Source of the DNA: Strigamia acuminata
Lineage: Eukaryota > Arthropoda > Chilopoda > Geophilomorpha > Linotaeniidae
Direction of reading: 5' to 3'
Assembly: GCA_949358305.1 (NCBI GenBank)
Contig: OX442314.1
Span: 45,826,581-45,890,580, forward strand
DNA: 64,000 nt
In this document: in pieces, positions 10,492 through 19,610 of the stretch
How positions within the stretch are numbered: position 1 is the stretch's first letter
How the letters are laid out: each line of letters starts with the position of its first letter
The notes under the pieces: generated by a model
The model's database searches: none
The model's input: the letters and a program-made list of their open reading frames with translations, nothing else
Told to the model about the DNA's origin: nothing
Position numbers and translations under genes: made by a program

Positions 10492-11605
10492 ATGTTCATT
10501 TCATTCATTGTGTGTGTGTTTACGGCAGCAGTAGCTGCTGAGGAGATCAATAACAATCCTCCTATTGGTAGGTATCAACATTACGCTTAAATATACTTCC
10601 CAATATTCCCTGCAATGTCGTTGGTGCATCATGTCGTGCGAATACTGAAACGACAAGACGCCATACAACTGGCAAGCATCGAAGCCGTGTGTCAAGACTC
10701 GTCTCAGGTGTTGCAAACATAAAACCGGGGATATTTAATATTTGGTAGAAAAATCAAGGAAAATAGTGTTTAAATAAACAGTGTGGAAATAAATATTTTC
10801 GGGGGGTTGTTAACTACAAATGGGGGGTCAAATAAATAAAAATAGTGTGTGAATAATTGGTGTGAAATTAAATAGATTTGGGTAATTTTTCAATTAATTT
10901 GGGGGTGTCAATAATTTGATCTCTTATTGTTTTAGTGTCGTGTGCTGCTTGCATCTGCAATGTGTCAGACGCCACGGTAAGAATAAAAAAACTTAACTAT
11001 ATTTTTTCTAAATAGCACAATTCTTAAAATTTGTAAATTTTTAGAGGATCCAGAAGGGAAGGCTTGCTTCATCGTAGGAGATTTGACCCGGGTAAAGATT
11101 TAAAAATTATAAATTTTGATTTAGGTTTAGCAAAATTGCTAAATTGCTTATTTCTTAGGCTGTGATGGGTTTGAAAAGTAAAGATAATCCGACTCCAGAC
11201 CAAATCAAGGAAACCTTGATGGAACAACTCCAAGATGAATCAGTAAGTATTGTTTACTTATAAGTAAATTTAAATTATATTCTGATGTTTCAAATATTAC
11301 TTCTAATAGAAACAAACAGAAATTGAAAAATATATAGATGATTGCACAGCTCAGGTATAGTTCCAAATAATCCCTACATTTTTGTACTTGTTTACTAATG
11401 TTTATACATTAACACCAATTTATACATTTTTAATAGCATAAAGATCCGATGAAGTCATCTATATGTGTTTTTAGTGCAATTAAGAAGGTAAATATTAGTC
11501 TATTACAAATTTAATTTTTAATTTTTACACTTAAACTTTATATTTTAGCTTTGCCCGGAAGTCGAGAAATTAGAGAAAATGTTGCTGCGAGGGTCTCGCA
11601 ATTAG
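10492..11605 (+). CDS. Small secreted Cys protein, galaxin-type signal exon joined to OBP-like exons
   Basis: Seven coding exons: 10492-10567, 10936-10976, 11047-11091, 11159-11242, 11310-11354, 11437-11487, 11549-11605; about 132 aa. Exon 1 (MFISFIVCVFTAAVAAEEIN) is nearly identical to the signal exon of the galaxin-like genes and ends in phase 1. Exon 2 (VSCAACICN) continues in frame; exons 3-7 are all phase 0 with clean ttag/aatag acceptors and gtaag-type donors. The C-terminal half has C-x12-C followed by C-x8-C, the spacing of Cys4-Cys6 of PBP/GOBP odorant-binding proteins, but the N-terminal helix and Cys1/Cys3 pattern do not fit. Exon 3 uses an AG two bases beyond the first (ttagag|gat). 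The gene structure is convincing; the family assignment is weak. Confidence 0.55.
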
Positions 11606-13217
11606 AATTAACGTAATTAACTCGCAGTTTGAATGCTACAAGAGACTTATATCAGGCTTGCACAGGTGTCTAGGGGTAAAAAAGGGATAAATGAATACAC
11701 GGTTAAGTATGGGAAAATACACAAGAGATTTATTCGGTAAATTACAATAAATAAGAATAAAATCTGATAATGAATTATAACTAGGGAAAGGAAATATATT
11801 GAACAATGAAATGTGAAAAGGCGCGTAACGAATTGTTACGCGCGAAGCACGAAAATGGCGCGCTTTCAACAACGGCTGTTGCTGAGATGTCGGAGTCTTC
11901 TCCCTCGTTACTTACTGTAAGATGGCTGTGACAGGACTCCGAACAAGTAAACGGTGGTCCTGTGGCGGCGATGGTTCACGGCAAGTACGCGTTTTGGATT
12001 CCTTTTGACTGGGATTATTTTCGACCAGGAAAATTTTCGACCAGAAATTTTTTCGACTCAAACAGGATTATTTTCGACCAGGAAAATTTTCGACCGGGAA
12101 AATTTTCGACCAGGAACTGTTTGTAACGTTGTTTGAAGGTTTTTGATGTTTTTTGAAGATTTTTGATGTTTTTTGATAATTTTAGATGTTTTTTTTTACA
12201 AATTTTAAATCTTTTTGAAGATTTTAATGGTTTTGGATGGTTGCAATTAAAGGTTGTCAAAAAAAAATTAAAAAGCATCAAATAACATTTAAAATCGGTT
12301 GTGTTGCAGCGAAGCACCGGCGATTTTTTTTCCAATTTCGTGTTTTTTTTTGCTTTTTTCTTCTTTTTCCAATTTTGCAATTTCGCGTTTTTTTAATTTT
12401 ACTGAATTTGGTTAAGTTTAATTAATGAGCGGTTAGTTTGAATTCGGTCACGTGAGAGATTTTCGTCATTATTATTATTATAAAAAAAACCCTCATTATC
12501 TATTAATAGTATTACTATTTATTGTTACTTAAAATAAAATAAAAATAAAATCTATGAAATACAATGCGTTTTCTCGATTTTATTCAAGTTCGTAGTCGAG
12601 CGAACTGTTTAAACACTTCTAGGCTGTGAGGATCCGGTGACCGACGCTTCACCTTACTGATCGTAATGGCGGCGTTTTTCGGGAGAGGACAGTACTTCGT
12701 ATGCTAAAAATAATCCAAATTTAAAATTCAAAACATTATAAAATCAATTTTAATTTTAATTTTTTTTTTTTTTAAATGCAAAAATAAAATTGCGTTTCAC
12801 CTTCCGGCTTCGGGAGATTTGTTGCGGTCAGGATGATACTTCATTGCCAGCTTGTGAAATGCTTTCTTAATATTAAGAAAGCATTACAAATTATGCAAAT
12901 TATGCAAATTATGCAAATTATGGGACCAAATTTTTTATTTGTTTTAACTGAGGAACTTCAACATGCTGATTTCATACACCATTTAGGCTTATTTGTAAAA
13001 TTAATAATAAACTTGAATGCTTCGTAGTATGTTGATGATAAGTAGCCATATTTTATTCAGATAGCACCAGGCTTTTCTAATTTTTTTCAAAGATTTGATT
13101 TGATTTCATTCAATTCCTTAGACTTCATATCACATTTTATTTATTTTGTCTTATAATAGAATTCTGGCCTAACCCGACCTAAATTAGCCATCCCTGCCAG
13201 TCCCCCTGGATCTCCAT
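11606..13217. other. Intergenic AT-rich DNA with short repeats
   Basis: No supported gene. It holds a degenerate tandem motif ttttcgaccaggaaaa at 12,015-12,115, a 28-bp perfect palindrome at 12,858-12,885, and three tandem ATGCAAAT octamers (12,893, 12,902, 12,911). The stretch 11,640-11,990, with GTTACGCGCG and CGGCGATGGTTCACGG, looks like a transposon fragment but has no recognisable ends. From 13,086 the sequence matches 124-203. Confidence 0.5.
12858..12885. repeat. 28-bp perfect palindrome
   Basis: AATGCTTTCTTAAT is followed at once by its reverse complement. The tandem octamers lie immediately downstream. Confidence 0.8.
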
Positions 13218-13453
13218 CATTTTAGCGACGCTCATTTTAGAGAAAAAGTCCCATTTTAGCGAACATGTCATTTTAGCGACACAAAAACCTAGGTTTAATT
13301 CCTAAGAAGGGCTAACGAACGTAACCTTACTGCTTTTTTGATGAAAAACACTTTTTTATCGTGTCGCGTCGCTAAAACCTTGGTTTTTGTGTCGCTAAAA
13401 TGACATGTTCGCTAAAATGGGACTTTTTCGCTAAAATGAGCGTCGCTAAAATG
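13218..13453. mobile_element. Foldback element, about 75-bp inverted arms
   Basis: Left arm 13218-13296 and right arm 13375-13453 are reverse complements with only a few differences, and both repeat the module CATTTTAGCGA. The roughly 78-bp centre has no ORF. It sits just beyond the stop codon of histidine-rich gene C and has moved that gene's 3' flank relative to paralogue A. No clear target duplication was seen. Confidence 0.75.
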
Positions 13454-13456
13454 GCA

Positions 13457-14622
13457 CTAACCGGTCCCCCTGCCATTCATCGTCCAGCCCTGGCCCCTGG
13501 CTTGAATCCCTTCCCTCTCAGAAAAAAACATTGCTTGACTCTTCGCTGTCGACTCATCCCTGTGGTGTTCTCTTGATTCTTCTGAAGAACTATCCAAACT
13601 ATTCAAAAATTTTAAAAGAAAAATTAAAAAATTAAAACTCGATTACAACATTTGTACAGCGTATGTGTTTTCGGACAGAGTTGTCCGAGTTGCTGGATGC
13701 AACACATAGAAACGCATAGTTTTAACATGGGTTTAAACAGGAAATGATGTCATTTTTGTTTTAAAATCGAAGTAAAACACAAAATATTTTAGTTTTTGAA
13801 TGCAGCTACTGTTTTATGGCTAGGAAGTCTATTCAAAGTTGTCTTAAATGCATTTTCCAATGCAATGTCTGCACAGCCGTCATTCCTAAGCATATAAATT
13901 TGACAAAAAAGCAAAAAAATACCTCGATTTATGTCGGTGTGCCAACTTTGTGACTGATGGAATAGAATCCAGGAAAGGTTTCAAGAAAATGTATGCAGCA
14001 CTGATAATTTCATCTTCGCTAATGTTTTCTAAGAGATTGTCTAGTTTATCAACCCAGTATCCTTCTGCTTCAGGTTTTCTGCCGCCAAAACTTCCTATAT
14101 GTCCAAAATTGGATGAAAAAACATTATTTTTATTTATATTTGCATCAAAACATCCGCTTGAGCATTAAAATTGCTTATTACCTCTTCTGTTTTCATTGTG
14201 TTGGTTTGCTGAGGTGTGGTGTCCATGATGATGTGAGAGATGATGATGGTGTTTATCTATGTTTTCTTAGAAGTAAAAAAATTGCGATTTTAATTCTAGG
14301 TGGAATTTAAATAAAATCTTTTTTTTTCTTTTAATTTATAAGTTGTTAGTTGTGCGCTCCGATTATTTTATGTACTTACGGCCATCATTGACTCTCATTG
14401 ATCTACCGGTTCTGTCCCTATCCCAATCTATTCTGCCTGCCATACCAGTAGCAACGTCCGAACGTAGAAAAGGTGCGAATTGACTCTGGAAAGAATGATT
14501 AAAAATAATTAAATAAATTAGATTTAAAAAAAAGATACGAAGTAACAGCCATTAGCCATTACTTTTGACAAAATGACAATTAAAAGGATCAGAAAAATCG
14601 ATATTTGAATATTTGCAAACAT
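13457..14622 (-). CDS. Histidine-rich small secreted protein, paralogue C (most complete)
   Basis: Minus-strand exons 14622-14563, 14485-14380, 14265-14182, 14094-13923 and 13598-13457, about 187 aa; 564 nt with all phases consistent and compact introns of 77-325 bp. Exon 1: signal peptide (MFANIQISIFLILLIVIL). Exon 2: SQFAPFLRSDVATG plus a 12-residue extension (WDRDRTGRSMRV) absent in A and B. Exon 3: HHHHLSHHHGHH. Exon 4: GYWVDKLDNLLENISEDE, then a hydrophobic/amphipathic stretch to IPSVTK. Exon 5: serine/glutamate/arginine-rich tail ending GWTMNGRGTG. Together this is a secreted, His-rich, intrinsically polar protein of unknown function, possibly metal-binding. It is transcribed divergently from the galaxin-like gene at 17,315. 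Confidence 0.62.
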
Positions 14623-14778
14623 CCTGGTGGTTCACACTAGTAAAATGATCGTTTGTTAGGCTATATTGTCTAATTGTAATTTGAATATACATTTCACATA
14701 AAAATAATACATACTGGTTCTTTGAAGCCGGTAATTTTTAAAGCACTTAATTACTATTTTTATATCTTGTGTAGTTTA

Positions 14779-15787
14779 TACAGGGTGAACCAAAAGTCTG
14801 TTCCCCTCAAATATTTCTTGAGCAATTGCATCTAGGCCCACTTTGATGAAGCGATCGTATAGGAACTTGGGTGAGAGCAATCCAATGATGTCATCAAATT
14901 TGACCTTAAAGGCCATTTTCAAGGTCATTCACTTGCTAACTTCTAAACCAATCAGGTTTGATCAAAAAAGTCAATTACAAAGTTGTAGAGCACCATCAAA
15001 TTAGTACTATCCAAATTATCTTAGTCATCTTAAGTTAAATGTTTTCTTTTAAAAAAGGAGACAAATCAGCTGAAATAAAGCCAACCATTGTGACAAAACT
15101 TAAATTTCTATCACAAAAATACTGAATTATTTAAATAAACGTATTCAAATGTGCATCATTATGCAAGTAAACAAGAAAAACCACTGCCTTTTTTTAATGC
15201 CTCAATAATTATTTTATCACAAGATTAATCCTTGGCTACGGATTTATGGACAAGCTTTTTCTGGAATAGAAAAATTTTCCTATGAATTTTTTTTGCTGAA
15301 AGTTTGTGACTTTGTTTATCTGATAATAAAGTAAATCTCAGGTGAAATTTGTAATGATTCATCATTTATTTAATTAAATATTCTACTTGGAAATTTTCTG
15401 CCCCTTAAAACTCCAGCATAACTTTTAAGCTTGCTTTGCTGCATTTGTAAACAGCGCTTCAGTGAACAGCTTTTCGCATTTACCAGTAGTGATTAAAACC
15501 ACCTCCAGATGGCTAAAATCTATTTATTTTTATTGTTAGGCATTACGCCCTCTATAAAATTAGTTCCGAACTAAAAACAAACTAAATGGCGCTTTAACCT
15601 AAAAATTGTCCATAAATCCGTAATTTTGCCTCCGAGGGTTAAAAAATTTCACTTTGCTGATTTTTTTTCTGATTTGTCTCCTTTTTTAAAAGAAAACATT
15701 TAACTTAAGATGACTAAGATAATTTGGATAGTACTAATTTGATGGTGCTCTCTCAGGCGGCACACTGACAAGGGCGGCAATTTTGGC

Positions 15788-15823
<36 letters not shown>

Positions 15824-16018
15824 TTTTTTTTTTTTTTTTTCCAAAAATATTTTCGGACGTATTCAGAAATAGGTTTTTTTTTTTTTTTTTTTTTGGGGGG
15901 GGGGGGGGGCGGCATTTTTACTGCTCGCCTCACCACAGATATTTACTAGGAACGGCCCTGCCTAGATGCAATTGCTCAGGAAATATTTGAGAGGAACAGA
16001 CTTTTGATTCACCCTGTA
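14779..16018. mobile_element. Inverted-repeat element with CAGGGTG ends
   Basis: Starts TACAGGGTGAACCAAAAG and ends CTTTTGATTCACCCTGTA. Arms of about 290 bp (14,779-15,072 and 15,655-16,018) are inverted copies; the right arm is interrupted between GGTGCTCT and GCCTAGATG by homopolymer-rich DNA. The paralogous site at about 9075 lacks it (gtttacataaac). A solo arm lies at 9981-10224 and a diverged arm fragment at about 27,850-27,990. No transposase is visible, so this is a non-autonomous family. Confidence 0.75.
15788..15912. repeat. Homopolymer runs (A, T, T, G)
   Basis: About 36 A, then about 20 T, later about 22 T followed directly by about 15 G, inside the right arm of the inverted-repeat element. 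Such runs are prone to sequencing or assembly error, so the length is not reliable. Confidence 0.7.
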
Positions 16019-16042
16019 TAAACAAAAGTCTATTGTCTTGTG

Positions 16043-17160
16043 ACCAGCTGCCCCTGCGTGCTGATCACTCGCCTGCGCGCCTGTTGCGGTTCCCCACAAC
16101 CAGGTAGAGCTGTGCAATCTGGCCCTGGAAGTGACCCTTCCGGAAGTGAGTGGCCCCTGTAGCGAAAGTTAGAGTTGTTCCTACAGCCAGCATGGTGAAC
16201 GGTAGCATTCCGACCGTCTCTCCAAGATTGACTGTGATGGCGACCTGGTTGCCCACAGATTGACCTCTTGCAGAATCCTCTGTTCCTATTGGCTGCAATA
16301 GAAATGCCTACGGTTATGAAACAGCTGAGAACCATTTGATACTGTTGCCAGTGCCAACTGGTGTCAGTTGGCAACACAACTTCTACAGTTGCCAAACCGT
16401 TGCAAGTTTCGTTCAAGGAAGATAATTAAATATTTTTCCAGAAACATTTATTCATTAAATGACCTAGTTTTCAGATTTTTCCTGATCTGTTATTTAGTGT
16501 AAAACATCCATAAATGCAACAATTATTTGAAAAAAAAAGTGAGTTATTTGATTTCTATTTTTATAAAAGGAAGGTAAAAATTTTTAAAATTCTATACAAT
16601 TTAAAAAACGAAGTTTCTATTGACAAAAGAAATGCTTTGATTTTAATTACGGGCCTATTGATAGATAAAAGTGTCCTGCGAGACATTCTCTGCTTACAAT
16701 TTACAAAACAGTTTTCTCAAGCTAGTTTACGACGGTTAAAAATGAATTAGATTACCGTATATTAGTTTCCTTTCCTCTGTGTTGCAGTGATGTAAATGAA
16801 TTGTATCAGAGCGGAATTACTAGAGAGTTTACGGAGATGCACTTTTCCTTATAAATGGCCATCCTTACTACCTTATGGCGTCATAAGCATAAGAATGGAC
16901 TGTAAGCATAAGGAAAATAAATTTTTATTTTATGAGAGTACCTTATAAAATAAGGCAGCCAATCAGATGTCGTTTTCTCCACTTCCAGACGTTGCCTGTA
17001 AGAAATGCACATCTTATTGTCGCCATGAAAGTGTCATCATTTTTATTATTATATAATTACATACTGAATTATCCCGGATAAAGTTGAGTAATAAAATCTG
17101 ATGAATGGTCGTCCTGCTGACAAAATTTTTATAAAAATTAAAAAAAAAAATTAATTTGAA
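16043..17160. promoter_or_regulatory. Duplicated upstream block of galaxin-like gene 1
   Basis: Homologous to 9119-10,340; its 16,430-17,160 part also matches 21,630-22,260, so all three promoters share roughly 0.6-0.7 kb upstream. Relative to copy 1 it lacks the 9981-10224 insertion and carries extra DNA at about 16,820-16,980 with ccttat/ataagg motifs. A 78-codon ORF here is not conserved in frame among copies. It could contain shared enhancer sequence, but shared ancestry alone explains the similarity. Confidence 0.45.
16753..16759. other. Putative excision footprint TA-CCG-TA
   Basis: The paralogue at about 9818 reads agaatatattag; here it is agatTACCGTAtattag. CCG plus TA equals the first three bases of the TA-target MITE at 1140 plus its target duplication. 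Confidence 0.4.
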
Positions 17161-17177
17161 CAATTAAGACTAAAAGG

Positions 17178-17185
17178 TATAAAAA
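17178..17185 (+). promoter_or_regulatory. TATA box of galaxin-like gene 1
   Basis: TATAAAAA in a block identical to 10,340-10,420. An arthropod initiator-like TTCAGTTTG follows at 17,225-17,233. The untranslated first exon ends at 17,250 and a 59-bp intron (17,251-17,309) precedes the coding exon. Confidence 0.65.
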
Positions 17186-17314
17186 GAGAGCAAACAGGAT
17201 GTCGCTGTATCGACCAAAACAAACTTCAGTTTGTCATCACCGTCTGCTCTGTGAGTTAACAATCTCGTATTTGCTTTCTGCTTATAATAATTAATTCGCT
17301 TTTATTTAGTCCCA

Positions 17315-19296
17315 ATGTTGATTTCGTTCATTGTGTGTGTGTTTACGGCAGCAGTAGCTGCTGAGGAGATCAATAACGGAGTGAGAATAGACAATCCTTC
17401 TATTGGTAAGTAATAGTATCAATATTACGCTTAAATATACTTTCCAATATTCCCTGCAATGTCGTTGGTACATCGTGTCGTATGGACACTCAAACGACAA
17501 GACGGTGAATCCGTGTCATCTCTCACGTCCCTGTTCCTATTTGCTACACTAATAAGCCAGCTCCTTACAAATAGATGGCGCTGGTTAATGTTGCTAGTGC
17601 CAACTGGTGACAGTTCGTCACAGTTATTAGAAAAAAAGCCAGAATCCCGCAAAATCTATGATTATGAATCAAATCACACATTCTTCACACACACCATTGC
17701 TCATTATTAATTTTTTTTGTTCCAGATTTAAATGCCACAGGTCTTTATGACCCAACCACGCAACGATGCTGTAAAGGATTTGTGTATCCAGGGTCACAAA
17801 ACGCTCCGGTACAATGTTGTGGCACAAACATCTACGATAAATCCACTCAATTATGCTGTGACGGCGCAGTTCACGACATGCAAATCGGATCTCTCTGCTG
17901 TGGAAATGAAACATACAACACAAAAACTGCAATATGTTGCGACAAAACAGTTGCTCCCCTCGAGAACGGAGTAACATCTGCACACGCCGCCTGCTGCCAG
18001 AATAAAGCCTACGATCCTAAGACACAGCTCTGTTGTTACTTTGACAACATAGAGGTAGTAACCAAACGATCCGAAACCGACGATGCTTGCTGCGGAAATA
18101 TTACTTACAACACTACCGAAGACGTCTGCTGCTTTGCAGAAGCGCTGGTTGTAAAGAAAGACGGCAATAAGATGAATTGTTGCGGTAACAAATTGTACGG
18201 TAATTCTGAAATATGTTGCGATGCAGAAGTAACCAGCATTGGCAATTTCGAGCAACCGGGTTGTTGCGGCAAACGAGGATACGACTACGCGAAACAACTA
18301 TGTTGTTACAACCAAGGCGCGGAAACGATTGTCGACCGGACATCATCAACACAGGAATGCTGTGGACACGAAGTGTACGATTACAATAAGCAGATTTGTT
18401 GCGGAGATAAGGTCTTCGATAGCCAAGATGGACGAGCATGCTGTGGCAACGAGTCCTACGATCCAAAGAAACAGATGTGTTGTCAAGATAAGTTGTTTGA
18501 CAACAATAACGGACAAGGGCAATGCTGTGGAAACAACACGATCGACGTCCAAACACATTTGTGTTGCCAGGACGAGCGTGGCATCATTGCAAGCGTACAA
18601 AAGCACGGACCAAATGACACCCAATGTTGTGGATCAGTCACCTACAACACCCAAACATCCTTATGCTGTAATCACAACTTTACAGTAACAATTGTTGACA
18701 AAAAAAGTCCTCTAGATGACATGTGTTGTGGGTTGAGGACATTCAAGTATGGCAAAGATATCTGCTGTGAAGGAGTGTCTGGTAATGGGTTTCAACTGTA
18801 TAATGAAGGTTACAGTATTGGGTTTTATAACAGCTATTGCTGTGGTACAGAAGTAATGAAGTATTTCGCGTCAAATATGGCCTGTTGTGGGATTGGTGAA
18901 AATGCAAAATCCTATAATCCAAGCACGGATTTTTGTTGCTACGATTTTACCAACCCAGGAGTTAAGCCTAGAATCGTTTCCAAAAGCTTGGGTAATGCTT
19001 GTTGCGGTGAAAATGTTTACACTTCCACGGGTAAAGAGCTGTGCTGTAAAGGGAATTTGTACGCGAAGAACGGAACTTGGGATTATTGCTGCGGGAACAG
19101 CGCGTATAATTACGATAAAGAGGTTTGCTGTGGCGACAGCGTTTACAAGAAGAAGGGTGACAACTACCAATGCTGTTATGATTCTTTTACTGATGAAGTT
19201 CAGGGAGTCGTGACAAACAAGTTTATCGATTGGGTACAAAAACTTAAAACGACCCTAAAAGGTTTTCTGGAATCTATCGGAAACAAAATTAAATAG
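17315..19296 (+). CDS. Galaxin-like secreted di-cysteine repeat protein 1
   Basis: Coding exons 17315-17405 and 17726-19296 (553 aa). Exon 1 encodes a signal peptide (MLISFIVCVFTAAVAA) and a short leader, ends in phase 1 at G|GTAAGT and joins after tccag to DLNATGLYDPTTQRCC. The body contains about 31 CC doublets in a repeating pattern, CCG/CCx..YD...Q.CC, the signature of galaxins first known from coral skeleton matrix. Many asparagines in N-x-T/S contexts suggest glycosylation. It is presumably extracellular and heavily disulphide-bonded; the role in insects is unknown to me. Paralogous to the gene at 22,406, with a tail (WVQKLKTTLKGFLESIG) shared by both. Confidence 0.88.
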
Positions 19297-19300
19297 AAGT

Positions 19301-19306
19301 AATAAA
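19301..19306 (+). terminator. Poly(A) signal, galaxin-like gene 1
   Basis: AATAAA starts five bases after the stop; a second AATAAA occurs in the conserved 3' block around 19,384. This block (to about 19,460) is repeated after gene 2 (24,520-24,660). Confidence 0.5.
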
Positions 19307-19610
19307 CTTTGTAATTGAAATCGAATTAAAAATTGTGTAATATGTAATTACATTCGTAGAAATAAAAAAAAATATCAGTATCAATAAATTCTTGTTTTGA
19401 GAGTCAGCTTAGAAGTTAGAAATATCGACACTAGGATATCCTACCAAGTAGTGATAGAAATCGAGGTTTGAAATTATCCTCCGTGAATGAGGAATTCTGA
19501 GTAAGCGCTAGTCATAAACTTGCGTTGATTATGTCCTTGCCTTTTGTAAACACCGCCCATCGCTACTACCGATTGAATGATTTAGTGAGGTCTCTAAACT
19601 GGGAAGAAAG

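Noticed and set aside
9141-16416. Minus-strand ORFs at 9141-9374 and 16030-16416 (duplicate translations)
   Set aside because: They lie in a dispersed repeat also found in introns; similarity between them reflects the segmental duplication, with no splice or domain support.
16514-16750. 78-codon ORF (QQLFEKK start) with a partly open counterpart at 9591
   Set aside because: The three copies differ by indels that are not multiples of three and copy 3 lacks the ATG, so it is non-coding upstream sequence.
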